Notes: generated by a model not told the origin, from the sequence alone. A DNA stretch of 64,000 nucleotides from CAZAMP01 sp964486455 (GCA_964486455.1 CAZAMP010000021.1:8360-72359); one strand, 5' to 3'; shown: positions 7,686-16,305, counted from the first letter of the stretch. A program made the numbers and translations.

Positions 7686-8030
7686 GTGGAGGGACGGCTG
7701 GTCCGAGTTCGAAAGAAGTACGTTGCGGCCTATCCGCAGCCAGTCAGGCTTCGAAAGGGCGTTGCGGTCACCCTTCGTCGGCGCGATTCGGAATGGGATG
7801 GATGGACGTGGTGCTCGACCGCTGACGACAGCTCCTGCTGGATACCGGATTCCTGGCTCGAGGTGACGGGTGACAGTGCCGTGCTCATCCGCGATTACGA
7901 CTCGACGGAGCTTACCGTCAACGAAGGGCAGCCGCTTCGGATCGAGCTAGAGGAGAGCGGTTGGGCTTGGGCCAGAGCCGAAGATGGCTCGCGGGGTTGG
8001 GTTCCGCTGGCGCATCTTCGGGAGGACTGA
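7686..8030 (+). CDS. Tandem SH3-like domain protein
   Basis: 114 residues that divide into two SH3-like beta barrels: residues ~8-55 (VAAYPQPVRLRKGVAVTL ... WIPDSWL) and ~62-112 (VLIRDYDSTELTVNEGQPL ... GWVPLAHL). The W-[IV]-P ends are characteristic of bacterial SH3/ligand-binding SH3 repeats. There is no signal peptide, so it is cytoplasmic. GTG 7686 has TGGAGG 5 bases upstream. The function, probably binding of a small ligand or peptide, is unknown. Confidence 0.65.
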   Translation: MEGRLVRVRKKYVAAYPQPVRLRKGVAVTLRRRDSEWDGWTWCSTADDSSCWIPDSWLEVTGDSAVLIRDYDSTELTVNEGQPLRIELEESGWAWARAEDGSRGWVPLAHLRED

Positions 8031-8062
8031 GTCGGGATGAGTGAGCTTCCCGCATCATGTGA

Positions 8063-8284
8063 TCTTGCCACACTCGGTCTCGATCCCGCGACGCGTACGG
8101 GGCCATCGATGACGATGAACGACTTCAGGTCGAGCTCCTCCGCACACTGGAGGGCTGCGTGGAACTGTCTCGACGCGAGTGCCTTCCGGGATGGGGGAAG
8201 GTGTTGCTCGACTACGTGCGAAGTGATGAGATGCACCGAAAGGCGCGGTGGGCCGTGCGCAAACGCGCGGGGGGCGGAGTTTGA
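8063..8284 (+). pseudogene. Probable coding remnant without a start codon
   Basis: From codon 8114 to the TGA at 8282-8284 this frame reads like a real helical C-terminus (DERLQVELLRTLEGCVELSR, then GWGKVLLDYVRSDEMHRKARWAV). The frame opens only at 8063 after a TGA and has no credible start or ribosome binding site. An ATG at 8037 in another frame could be its original start with a later frameshift. The overlapping 88-residue frame at 8037-8303 has an implausible Cys/Ser-rich composition and is rejected. Family unrecognised. Confidence 0.35.
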
Positions 8285-9024
8285 AGAATCAGTATCTGGG
8301 TGACATCAACGACTATCGAAAATACGGGCTCATTCGCTGCCTCATGTCGGACCAACTCCGCGTGACCGTCTGTTGGATGCTCACCCCGGATGACGGGCGC
8401 TCCGACGGCGGCAAGCTCTCGTACCTGGATCAGCCCGATCGGTGGCGACGATTCGATCCATCTCTTTACGACGGCCTTCGGGAGATCGTTTCCAGGACCA
8501 CCCGGAGGGGAGCTCCGAGAGACCTGGACGAATTGCAGACGTCGGGCATTCTCGATGGCTGCCGCTTTCACGACATGGAACTGGGTGATGGGCGCGAGGA
8601 TCGCGTCGACTTCTTCATTGCTCTCGAGCCCAGGCTCAGCGATACGGATCTGTTGTTCTTCGACCCGGACAACGGACTCGAGGTCCCGAGCACGGGAAAG
8701 GGGCGGCGTGGGTCGTCGAAGTATCTGTATTGGGACGAAGCGGCGCGCTTCTTCGCCGGCGGCACGTCACTCCTGATCTACCAGCACATCCCGCGCGTCA
8801 AACGACGTCCGTATGCGGAAGGCTTGCTCGCCCGCTGTCGCGCGGAGACCGGAGCCCGGCACGTCTACGCGCTGCAAACGTCGTCGGTGCTCTTCCTACT
8901 CGCTGCACAACCACCGCACGTGGCGGCGATCGAGCGAGGTCTTCGGGCCGTGGACGAGGTCTGGGCGGATCAGATCGAGCTGCTCGACCGCTTCGCGCCA
9001 GGCAAGGCCGCGCACACTTTCTGA
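8281..9024 (+). CDS. Conserved hypothetical protein (KNQYLGDINDYRKYG family)
   Basis: 247 residues. TTG 8281 is chosen because the protein then begins MKNQYLGDINDYRKYGL, a start I recognise from uncharacterised bacterial proteins; a GTG at 8248 adds poorly conserved residues. Internal features are LLFFDPDNGLEVPS, with a DP-N motif reminiscent of adenine methyltransferase motif IV, and SLLIYQHIPR. No clear SAM-binding glycine motif is seen. It may be a methyltransferase-like fold or a nucleic-acid-acting protein of unknown function; the family is often seen in accessory regions. Confidence 0.65.
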   Translation: MKNQYLGDINDYRKYGLIRCLMSDQLRVTVCWMLTPDDGRSDGGKLSYLDQPDRWRRFDPSLYDGLREIVSRTTRRGAPRDLDELQTSGILDGCRFHDMELGDGREDRVDFFIALEPRLSDTDLLFFDPDNGLEVPSTGKGRRGSSKYLYWDEAARFFAGGTSLLIYQHIPRVKRRPYAEGLLARCRAETGARHVYALQTSSVLFLLAAQPPHVAAIERGLRAVDEVWADQIELLDRFAPGKAAHTF

Positions 9025-9040
9025 TCGGAGGTTGAACGCA

Positions 9041-9793
9041 ATGGATATCTGGAAGTTCTACGACATCACGCATCGAGAGCACTCCTTCTGCAATCCCATG
9101 TCCCGGGGAAGTTTCGATCAACTCATCGACCTGCTTCGACTGCCCGCGGGGGCCCGCGTCGTCGATATCGCGAGCGGCAAGGGAGAGTTCCTCATTCGGC
9201 TCGCGGAGCGATACGAGATTTCGGGGATCGGGATCGATATCTCGTCGTACTTCATTGCCGACTCGGAAAGGGAGCGCGAACAACGTGTGCCCGAGGCCGA
9301 CATCACGTTCAAGGAGATGAATGGAAAGGATTTCGTGCCCGATACGCCCGAGAGCTTCGACCTGGCGGCATGCATCGGCGCGGATTGGATCTTCGGCGGC
9401 CACAGGAAGACGATCGAAGCGCTCAAACGAATGACCGTTCCGGGCGGGTGGATCATCGCCGGCGCGCCCTACTGGCTTCAGACACCGCCCGCCGAGTACC
9501 TGAAGGTGACCGACTGCAAAGCCGACATGTGCGGCACGCACGTGGGAAACGTGAGCGCGGGCGAGGAACTCGGTTTGCGCCTCGCATACACGTTGGTCAG
9601 CAAGCCGGGTGACTGGGATCGCTACGAGGGGCTCCAGTGGTACGCGGCCGGAGAGTTTGCGAGAAGCAACCCGGATGATGCCGACGTTCCCGAACTGATT
9701 GAGCGAGTCGATAGAGAGAAGATCGCCTATCTGAAATGGGGAAGGGACACGATCAACTGGGCGGTCTACGCTTTCAGGCGGCCGTTGGATTGA
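9041..9793 (+). CDS. SAM-dependent methyltransferase
   Basis: 250 residues beginning MDIWKFYDITHREHSFCNP, a common opening of uncharacterised class I methyltransferases. Motif I is VVDIASGKGEFLIRLA and strand 2 ends GIGIDIS. Motif post-II is the PGGWIIAGAPYW segment. A GGAGG ribosome binding site sits 9 bases upstream of the ATG. Four methyltransferases with little mutual resemblance occur in the first 10 kb, suggesting independent acquisition rather than recent duplication. Substrate unknown. Confidence 0.87.
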   Translation: MDIWKFYDITHREHSFCNPMSRGSFDQLIDLLRLPAGARVVDIASGKGEFLIRLAERYEISGIGIDISSYFIADSEREREQRVPEADITFKEMNGKDFVPDTPESFDLAACIGADWIFGGHRKTIEALKRMTVPGGWIIAGAPYWLQTPPAEYLKVTDCKADMCGTHVGNVSAGEELGLRLAYTLVSKPGDWDRYEGLQWYAAGEFARSNPDDADVPELIERVDREKIAYLKWGRDTINWAVYAFRRPLD

Positions 9794-9927
9794 CGGTTTC
9801 CGAAACTGCGGACGTGACGTTGACCGTACCTCTCCCACCACACGCGAGGCGGACGGACAAGCAGGGGTGAGAGACTGGACTACGGTGAGATACAAGAGTA
9901 TCCGCTAGCACCGGTGCCGGATCATCC

Positions 9928-9972
9928 CCGGGCGGCATTCTCATCGTCGACAACCTTCTGTGGAGCGGCAGA
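9928..9972 (+). pseudogene. Short remnant of an O-methyltransferase gene
   Basis: Fifteen codons read PGGILIVDNLLWSGR, almost exactly the conserved GG-x(2)-VVDN-x-LWSG-x block of the catechol/caffeoyl-CoA O-methyltransferase family (PF01596). Neither the upstream SAM-binding region nor the downstream part of the family is recognisable, and the frame closes shortly after. I infer the relic of a deleted gene. Confidence 0.45.
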
Positions 9973-10058
9973 CGCCGGCTGGGTATCCAGTGTTGTTCCC
10001 ATTCGTGACGGGTTGCTCGTGTCGTACAAACACAGACCGACGTTGGCAGGCGAATCCG

Positions 10059-10880
10059 ATGGTAACGGAACTTCCGCAGCGTGACTTCCGGGTGGTCCGA
10101 CCGCTACTAGGGCCGGACTTCGCGTATCCGGAAGCCCTCTCGGTTGTCGAGGGAACGAACCCCGGCTGGGTATTCACCGACGATTCCGCATCGCCGCGAA
10201 CGGCACTGATCTGGTCGAAGGGAATCGAGGGGTTCTATCTGGTCGGGATCGCGCGGAATTCCCGGTTCCTAACAGCTTTGGATGCCTTTGTCGACCGCGT
10301 CGTCACGCCTCGGGCCATGCAGCTCGGGCTCCGCTGGTTCGAAGTGAACGGAGCGGACGAGAGCTGGGGACCGGTCATCGAGAAGACGTTCAGGGCCCGC
10401 AAAATCCATCGCAGTGCTCAGGTCGTCTTCAGAATGCCGGAGGTCGATCAGGATCCACCCGCCCACGAGGACGATCGCGGCGTCCGCTTCGTAGACGAGG
10501 ACCTGCTGCACGATCGAAGCATCGAGAACCGGGCGTTCCTGCGTTCCAAGATCGAGTCCTACTGGGAATCGACGGACGCGTATCTGCAGGCCGGCATTGG
10601 ATGTTGTGTCGTTCAGCGAAACCAAATCGTCAGCCTGTGCTTTTCGGCGTTCGTGGCGGGATGCACACACGTCGTGGATATCGAGACGATCCCGGAGTTC
10701 AGGCGACGTCGCGTCGCCGAGCGAGTCGGCCGGGCCTATGCCGACGCCTGTCGGGCACGTAGCCTGACCCTCCATTGGGACTGCATGCGGGACAATGCGC
10801 CCTCCATGCGGTTGGCGGAAAAGCTGGGGCTACGGAAGGTTCGCGAGTACGCTTTGTACAGCTTCAGGCTCTCGGAGTGA
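10059..10880 (+). CDS. GNAT acetyltransferase, PF12746-like (copy A)
   Basis: 273 residues. The N-terminal half (RVVRPLLGPDFAYPEALSV ... NPGWVFTDDSASPRTALIW) is the specific domain of the GNAT_acetyltran (PF12746) family known from Bacillus. The C-terminal half has the acetyl-CoA fold with FRRRRVAERVGRAYADAC and the ending NAPSMRLAEKLGL. Starting at ATG 10059, after a GGCAGG, removes an N-terminal extension with no family similarity. It forms the first member of an A-B-A'-B' arrangement with the next three genes. Substrate unknown. Confidence 0.82.
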   Translation: MVTELPQRDFRVVRPLLGPDFAYPEALSVVEGTNPGWVFTDDSASPRTALIWSKGIEGFYLVGIARNSRFLTALDAFVDRVVTPRAMQLGLRWFEVNGADESWGPVIEKTFRARKIHRSAQVVFRMPEVDQDPPAHEDDRGVRFVDEDLLHDRSIENRAFLRSKIESYWESTDAYLQAGIGCCVVQRNQIVSLCFSAFVAGCTHVVDIETIPEFRRRRVAERVGRAYADACRARSLTLHWDCMRDNAPSMRLAEKLGLRKVREYALYSFRLSE

Positions 10881-10911
10881 GTCGATGGTGTGACGACAGC
10901 GATGCGGAGGG

Positions 10912-11445
10912 ATGATGGAGCTCGAGACCAAGCGGCTTCTTCTGCGCACGATGACGATTGACGATGTGGATGATCTTCTGCGGATCTTCTCCGATCCCAA
11001 GGTAATGGCGTCGTTCGGCGGAATGCTGTTCGAGCGACCCCAGATGGTGCGGTGGGTCGAGCGGAACCTCTCCCATCAGAATGAACACGGATATGGCTTG
11101 TTCTCGATCATCATCAAGGAGGACGGTGAGCTGATTGGCGACTGCGGACTCGAGCACATGACGATCGACGGCTCTCAGGAGGTCGAGATCGGATACGACG
11201 TGCGGAGTGACTACTGGAACCGTGGACTGGCGACGGAAGCTGCTCGCGCGGTCCGCGACTTCGCGTTCCGGGATCTGAACCTCGACGGCGTCATCAGTCT
11301 GATCCGACCGGAGAACGTCGCGTCCCGAAAGGTCGCCGAGAAGATCGGAATGACGAAGGAAAGAGAGATTCTGCGAGACGATCGGACGTACTGGGTCTAC
11401 TCGCGCGCTCGGGATCTGCCGGACGGGAACTTCGAGGAGTCATGA
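10912..11445 (+). CDS. GNAT acetyltransferase, RimJ/RimL type (copy B)
   Basis: 177 residues of the PF13302 type. It opens LETKRLLLRTMTIDDVDDLL, contains the acetyl-CoA loop region GYDVRSDYWNRGLATEAARAV, and closes NVASRKVAEKIGMTKE. Relatives acetylate ribosomal protein N-termini or small amines such as antibiotics. A purine-rich site precedes the ATG. The final TGA overlaps the ATG of copy A', indicating translational coupling of the B and A' genes. Confidence 0.88.
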   Translation: MMELETKRLLLRTMTIDDVDDLLRIFSDPKVMASFGGMLFERPQMVRWVERNLSHQNEHGYGLFSIIIKEDGELIGDCGLEHMTIDGSQEVEIGYDVRSDYWNRGLATEAARAVRDFAFRDLNLDGVISLIRPENVASRKVAEKIGMTKEREILRDDRTYWVYSRARDLPDGNFEES

Positions 11446-12272
11446 TGATCCACGAACTCGAGCCGTCCGCGTTCTCATCGGTCGAGCCTATCTTTGCCGG
11501 ACCAGAGCGCTACGTGCCCGCTCTCTCCGTCCTTCGAGAGCGTTTCCCCGGAAGGGTGTTCGCGGATGATCCGCGGGCGCCGTCGTGCGCCATCGTCTGG
11601 GCGCTGACGCGCTGGGCGTACATCGATGGGGAGGCGAACGCGGCCTTTCTCGCAGAGCTGACGGGTTTCCTGGAGACGATCGTATTTCCGCTGAGCCTGG
11701 ATCTGGGGCGTCCGTGGTTCGAGCTCTATGCGAACCCGTCCTCCGTTTGGCGATGCGCCTTGGACGAGACGCTTTCATGTTTCGAGCCCGAAACACACGA
11801 GGAGAGCACCTACACGTTCGATAGTGACGCGTACACCAGACTCCGTAGAGAGTCGGCAGCTCCGGACGGCATGGCGCTATTCGCGGCGGAATATCCGATC
11901 GTTCCGGAGGATCTGCGCGCACATGATTCGATGAGGCAGGATTGCGCTGCTCTCTCCACGTTCGGCTTCGAGCTTCGCGACGGGCACCGGGTGATATCGG
12001 TCTGTCGGGCAAACGGATTCGCGGCCGGCCGGGAGTTCATGGTCGATGTCGAGACACCCGATCCGTCGGCGCGGGGCCAGGGATACTCGACCCTGACGGC
12101 GACCGCGCTAATGGACCACGCGATCGCCGAAGGACTCGATCCGCTCTGGGAGACAACCGAGTTCAATGCACCCTCCCAGCGTCTCGCCCGAAAGCTGGGG
12201 TTCACGCCGGGGGACCCGTACCCAGTCTACTGCATGGATGCCCGACGCGCGCGGCGACCGAGGCAAGACTAG
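11442..12272 (+). CDS. GNAT acetyltransferase, PF12746-like (copy A')
   Basis: 276 residues clearly related to the protein at 10059-10880: the openings align (HELEPSAFSSVEPIFAGPER against FRVVRPLLGPDFAYPEALSV), then GRVFADDPRAPSCAIVWAL against the equivalent FTDD segment, and the same NAPSQRLARKLGF end. The acetyl-CoA region is ARGQGYSTLTATALMDHAI. Start ATG overlaps the previous stop (ATGA). It is a diverged paralogue, so the duplication is not recent. Substrate unknown. Confidence 0.82.
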   Translation: MMIHELEPSAFSSVEPIFAGPERYVPALSVLRERFPGRVFADDPRAPSCAIVWALTRWAYIDGEANAAFLAELTGFLETIVFPLSLDLGRPWFELYANPSSVWRCALDETLSCFEPETHEESTYTFDSDAYTRLRRESAAPDGMALFAAEYPIVPEDLRAHDSMRQDCAALSTFGFELRDGHRVISVCRANGFAAGREFMVDVETPDPSARGQGYSTLTATALMDHAIAEGLDPLWETTEFNAPSQRLARKLGFTPGDPYPVYCMDARRARRPRQD

Positions 12273-12282
12273 GGGGCAATTG

Positions 12283-12858
12283 ATGTCCACGGGTGGTTCC
12301 GTCGTATTCGAGACACGGCGGCTCTCGATCCGCTCGGCTCGAACCGGTGATGCCGATATCATCCTCGACCTCTGGACGCATCCGAAGGTGATGGCGAATG
12401 TGGGTTTTCCGCAGGGACTCCGTGTGACGCGGGAGGAGATTGTGACGCGCATCGAGTCGCAGGGCGAGTCCGTCTTCGATCAGCTGCTGATCGTCGAGAT
12501 CAAGAATCCGATCCAGGCGATCGGTGAGTGCAACCTGCATCGCCCGAACGATGACGGCGTGGCCTCGACGGATGTGAAGATCCTGCCGGCGTGCTGGGGG
12601 AACAAGTTCGGTGTGGAAGTGAAGCAAGGACTTCTCGACTATTTGTTCACGAACACGGACTGCGCCGCGGTCGAGGCTACGCCGAACGTGGACAACATTG
12701 CCTCCATCAAGATGCAGGAAGCTGTCGGGGGCGTTCGCATCGGAGAGACCACCTATCACTTCCCGGAGAGCATGCGCGACTACACGACGCCGGTGCACCA
12801 CTACATCTATCGCGTCTACAGATCGTATTGGGAGCAGGGAAGCCACAAAACGGGATGA
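12283..12858 (+). CDS. GNAT acetyltransferase, RimJ/RimL type (copy B')
   Basis: 191 residues; the opening FETRRLSIRSARTGDADII and HPKVMANVGF aligns with LETKRLLLRTMTIDDVDDLL and DPKVMASFGG of copy B. The acetyl-CoA region is KILPACWGNKFGVEVKQGL and the end NVDNIASIKMQEAVGG. ATG 12283 follows a TAGGGGG by about 6 bases; TTG 12280 is a possible alternative. The glycine loop is less canonical than in copy B (WGNKFG), so catalytic detail may differ. Confidence 0.82.
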   Translation: MSTGGSVVFETRRLSIRSARTGDADIILDLWTHPKVMANVGFPQGLRVTREEIVTRIESQGESVFDQLLIVEIKNPIQAIGECNLHRPNDDGVASTDVKILPACWGNKFGVEVKQGLLDYLFTNTDCAAVEATPNVDNIASIKMQEAVGGVRIGETTYHFPESMRDYTTPVHHYIYRVYRSYWEQGSHKTG

Positions 12859-12859
12859 T

Positions 12860-13687
12860 ATGGCAATGGAATCGGGACGAAACGAAATCATCGATTCGCA
12901 TGTCCATCTGAGCAAGCTGGACCGGGAGGATGCGCGGTTCGCCGACATTCGCGACGCGCTTCTCGAGTCGATGCGGCAGATTGGAACCGCGTATTCCTTC
13001 GTGCTGGCCGATAGTGAGCCCGACACGCCCGTATCGGACCTCGAAACGACGCTGGCGTTAGTGAGAGATCATCCGAAGATCCCGATGCTCGGCTCGATCA
13101 GCCCCTTTGCGGAGGATCGCGTCGCCATTCTCGCGCGCCTGGATGGCTTGGCGACGACACGCGAGATCATCGGGGTGAAGCTCTACCCGGGTTTCGAGGA
13201 GTTCTATCCGGATGATGAGCGGTGTCACGCCATCTACGAACTGTGCGTGCGGCACGACATGCCGGTACTCTTCCATTCCGGAGAGTCGATGGGCGAGCCG
13301 TGGCGAGAAGCATACAATCACCCGATCGAGATCGCGAACACGGCGATGCGGTTCCCGGCGCTGAAGATTATCATCGCGCACTTCTCCTACCCGCACTTCG
13401 CTGAAGCGCGCGAGGCGATCATCGGGCATCCGAACATCTATGGGGACATCTCGGGTCTGGCGCACCCGGAAGTGGTGGAGCGCTGCGGAAAGGAGACAAT
13501 CCGCGAAACACTCGAGTCCGTCATGTCCGTAGCGCCGGAGAAGGTTCTCTTTGGGACCGACTGGCCAATTTGCAGCGTGGCGGACCATCTAGAGTTGGTG
13601 GCGTCTCTTCGGATCTCCGATGAAAAGAAATCGTGGTTACTTGGTGGAAACGCGCGGCGTCTCTTCGGCTTGAAGGAGGATGCGTGA
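12860..13687 (+). CDS. Amidohydrolase (PF04909 type)
   Basis: 275 residues of the metal-dependent amidohydrolase TIM-barrel family. Visible signatures are IDSHVHLS (metal HxH on strand 1), GVKLYPGF (strand-4 region), LFHSGES, IIAHFSYP (histidine ligand) and LFGTDWPIC (catalytic Asp). Such proteins hydrolyse or decarboxylate cyclic and aromatic small molecules; the substrate is unknown. ATG 12860 or the in-frame ATG 12866 could be the start. The end overlaps the epimerase start (GTGA), so they form a pair. Confidence 0.87.
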   Translation: MAMESGRNEIIDSHVHLSKLDREDARFADIRDALLESMRQIGTAYSFVLADSEPDTPVSDLETTLALVRDHPKIPMLGSISPFAEDRVAILARLDGLATTREIIGVKLYPGFEEFYPDDERCHAIYELCVRHDMPVLFHSGESMGEPWREAYNHPIEIANTAMRFPALKIIIAHFSYPHFAEAREAIIGHPNIYGDISGLAHPEVVERCGKETIRETLESVMSVAPEKVLFGTDWPICSVADHLELVASLRISDEKKSWLLGGNARRLFGLKEDA

Positions 13688-14772
13688 GGGTTCTCGTCAT
13701 CGGAGGAACGGCCTTCATCGGTCCCCAGGTGGTGACACGACTCATCGACCTCGGTCACTCGGTTGCTCTGCTCAATCGGGGTCGTACGCCGGTCGACCTG
13801 CCCGAATCCGTTCAACGCATTCGGTCTCCGGCTGAGCGGCTCGGGGATCGCGGCTACCTTTCGACCCTTCGAGACCGCATTCGGGAGTTCGACCCGGATG
13901 TGGTGCTGGACATGATCGCCGTGGTCGAGTCGGATGCGACCGCGCTCATGGAATCGTTTCGGAACTTGGCGGGCCGAGTCGTGGTCATCAGCAGTCAGGA
14001 CGTCTATCGCGCCTACGGTGTCCTCATCGGCGTGGAGACGGGACCCATCGAACCGGTCCCGTTCGATGAGACCGGTCCGCTCAGATCGGGGCGCTATCCG
14101 TATCGCGCGGATACACCTCGGGAAACCGACGATCCTCGCGTTTGGATGGACGACTACGACAAGATCCCGATCGAGAAGATCGTCATGAATGATCCGGACC
14201 TTCCGGGCACCGTGTTACGCCTTCCCATGGTCTATGGGCCGCGTGACAAGCAGCATCGCATGTTCGAGTATCTCAAGCGCATGCTGGACGGTCGCCCCGC
14301 GATTCTCCTGGAGAAGGCGGTGTCGCGATGGCGATGGACCCGCGCCTACGTCGAGAACGTTGCCGACGCCATCGTCCTGGCTGTCACCCGTGAGGAGGCC
14401 ACCGGGCGGATCTACAACGTTGGTGAGCCGGAGACACTCACGACACGCGAATGGGTCGAGCGGATCGCGGCGGCGATGGAATGGAGCGGCGACATCATCG
14501 AAGTGGCGGGGGAGACACTCCCGGAAGCGCTGCGGGCCCAGGGTCGAACGGACCAGGACCTGGTTACGCAATCGAACCGCATCCGTGAAGATCTCGGATA
14601 TGCGGAACGGGTCGAGTTGACGGAGGCGATCGCTCGGACCGTGGCATGGGAGAGAGATAACCCGCCGGCGGAAGAGCACGCGCCCAAGCTGGACTACGAG
14701 GCGGAGGATGCCGTGCTCGCCGGTATCAGTCGGCCTGATCCCGACGACACCGGAGATGAGGCGATCACCTGA
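13684..14772 (+). CDS. NAD-dependent epimerase/dehydratase (extended SDR)
   Basis: About 362 residues. The N-terminal Rossmann motif GGTAFIGPQVV is the TGxxGxxG-type nucleotide site, VVVISSQDVYRAYG contributes the catalytic Ser, and the C-terminus (GRIYNVGEPETLTTREW) matches sugar-nucleotide or CSP41-like SDRs. The canonical YxxxK is not certain; YDKIPIEK is the nearest candidate. GTG 13684 overlaps the amidohydrolase stop and is preceded by AAGGAGGA, an ideal ribosome binding site. Substrate unknown. Confidence 0.83.
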   Translation: MRVLVIGGTAFIGPQVVTRLIDLGHSVALLNRGRTPVDLPESVQRIRSPAERLGDRGYLSTLRDRIREFDPDVVLDMIAVVESDATALMESFRNLAGRVVVISSQDVYRAYGVLIGVETGPIEPVPFDETGPLRSGRYPYRADTPRETDDPRVWMDDYDKIPIEKIVMNDPDLPGTVLRLPMVYGPRDKQHRMFEYLKRMLDGRPAILLEKAVSRWRWTRAYVENVADAIVLAVTREEATGRIYNVGEPETLTTREWVERIAAAMEWSGDIIEVAGETLPEALRAQGRTDQDLVTQSNRIREDLGYAERVELTEAIARTVAWERDNPPAEEHAPKLDYEAEDAVLAGISRPDPDDTGDEAIT

Positions 14773-14931
14773 ACCGTCAGCGGAGCGACGCGGAGGCTTC
14801 CGTCGTGGACGGAGACGATCGAGAAATCGCCAGAGGAAGCGGATCATTCGCGAAGAGCAGGCTTCGGCTCTCGTCTGAAGTCGGATATCGTTGATCCCGA
14901 TCGGATACGGTCGAAAGGCGGGTCTAGGCAG

Positions 14932-15273
14932 ATGAACGCAATGAGCAGAAGCAGGAGTGGTCGTCCGTGGGTGCTGGCCGTCGTGTTGTTGGCGACGGTC
15001 GTGCTCGTGGGCGCGTGTGCAACGGTGGGGAGAGACTTTCCCGTTTCTCAGGTGTCCGGAATCCGCATCGGCGAGACGACGAGGGACGAGATCCGGACGA
15101 TGTTCGGCCCTCCGTGGCGGGTCGGGATCGAAGACGGCCAGCGCACGTGGACGTACGGCAAGTACAGCTACCGATTGTTCGGAGAGGCGAGCACACAGGA
15201 CCTGGTCGTTCGCTTCGATGCTGACGGTGTCGTCGCGTCCTACACCTTCAACACGACCGAACACAGGGAGTGA
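14932..15273 (+). CDS. BamE/SmpA-like lipoprotein
   Basis: 113 residues with an N-terminal signal and lipobox (VLVGAC, Cys at about residue 29), then a compact domain with GIRIGETTRDEIRTMFGPPW and WTYGKYSY, matching the SmpA/OmlA (BamE) pattern of a helix-turn 'G-x-T-x-x-E-[IV]-x-x-x-x-G-x-P' followed by strands. BamE proper is an accessory of the outer-membrane assembly machine; this one stands alone and may be a paralogue of different role. It is preceded by ~160 bases with no recognised gene. Confidence 0.75.
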   Translation: MNAMSRSRSGRPWVLAVVLLATVVLVGACATVGRDFPVSQVSGIRIGETTRDEIRTMFGPPWRVGIEDGQRTWTYGKYSYRLFGEASTQDLVVRFDADGVVASYTFNTTEHRE

Positions 15274-15276
15274 TCC

Positions 15277-15741
15277 GTGTCGAGCGACTACGCGTACAAG
15301 GGGGCCGCCTCGTTGGTGAGGCTGCATGAGTATTACATGCGTGACTTTGTCGACGCCTGGCGTGCCGCGAAGGCGGCGCGAGTGGCCCTGCCGACGACCG
15401 ACGACCCGGACTATGTGTCGCTCGAAACGGTTCTAGCGCATGTTCTGCGCTCCGCGCGCGGCTACATGGTGTGGGTCTGCGAACAGCTCGATCTGCCCGA
15501 CCCTGACATACGCTCCGCTCCAGAGACCGATGAGGCCGAGGCGGAGGCAGATGCGTACCTCGGACACGTGCTGGAACGATGGAGAACGCCGCTACTAGAG
15601 GTCCCCAGGCGGCAATTCGGGGACCGGGGCTATCGATCCGCATGGGGTGTCGAGTATTGTATCGACGCGATGCTCGAGCACGCGGTCATGCATCCGATCC
15701 GTCACGCCGCACAGCTTCGGACTTTGCTGAGCAGCAAGTAG
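15277..15741 (+). CDS. DinB-superfamily protein
   Basis: 154 residues with a four-helix DinB/YfiT pattern: a first helix with HEYYMRDFVDAW, a second with VLAHVLRSARGYMVWV containing the first His, and a final AMLEHAVMHPIRHAAQLRTLL with the HxxxHxxRHxxQL arrangement that supplies further metal ligands. Members are metal-binding thiol-transferase-like enzymes of mostly unknown substrate. GTG start. It follows the BamE-like gene after 3 bases, so the two are probably co-transcribed. It is intact, unlike the deleted DinB gene at 7277. Confidence 0.8.
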   Translation: MSSDYAYKGAASLVRLHEYYMRDFVDAWRAAKAARVALPTTDDPDYVSLETVLAHVLRSARGYMVWVCEQLDLPDPDIRSAPETDEAEAEADAYLGHVLERWRTPLLEVPRRQFGDRGYRSAWGVEYCIDAMLEHAVMHPIRHAAQLRTLLSSK

Positions 15742-15843
15742 GGAAGAGGCATCTCTCCGAATTACATCCGTGAAACGATTCCGTACTCTGATACGAACTG
15801 TCCGTCGTCATGTGGCCGGTGAATTTCACGCGAGGGGGATCAA

Positions 15844-16305
15844 TTGACGAAGGGACCGGACTTTGACGTGGCGGCGGCCCACAAGCACTTTGCCGCGCAC
15901 TGCTTCAACAAGGCCTGGGATCTGATCGATAAGACCGACCGGACACCGGAAGAGGACGCTGAGATGATTCGTCTCAATCAGGCGTCCCACTGGCACTGGA
16001 CACAGCGCGACGACTGCAAGAAGGAGAACCTCTCGGTAGGCTACTGGCAGGCGTCCAGGATATACGCGATTCTGGGTGAGGCCGAGAACGCACGGAAGTA
16101 TGGGGAGCTCTGTCTGTCACTGAGCGAGGGAGAAGACCCCTTCTATCTGGGGTATGCCTACGAAGCGCTCGCTCGGGCCGAGTCCGTCGCCGGCAATCGC
16201 GCCAAGATGAAGGAGCACCTCGCCGATGCGCGGCGCACTGCGGAGAAGGTGGAGAAGCCCGACTTCAAGGAGCCTCTCATCACCGATATCGACTCTATCA
16301 AGTAG
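15844..16305 (+). CDS. Conserved helical protein of unknown function
   Basis: 153 residues, TTG start after a GAGGGGG site. The protein is alpha-helical with TPR-like spacing (YAILGEAENARKYGELCLSLS ... LGYAYEALARAESVAGN) and a characteristic N-terminal HFAAHCFNKAWDLIDK. I recognise the style as a conserved uncharacterised family found in many environmental bacteria. It is soluble and cytoplasmic and may mediate protein contacts. No catalytic residues are evident. Confidence 0.65.
   Translation: MTKGPDFDVAAAHKHFAAHCFNKAWDLIDKTDRTPEEDAEMIRLNQASHWHWTQRDDCKKENLSVGYWQASRIYAILGEAENARKYGELCLSLSEGEDPFYLGYAYEALARAESVAGNRAKMKEHLADARRTAEKVEKPDFKEPLITDIDSIK

Noticed and set aside
8037..8303. 88-residue frame as a real gene
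   Set aside because: Very Cys/Ser-rich composition and no family; another frame over the same bases is more protein-like.
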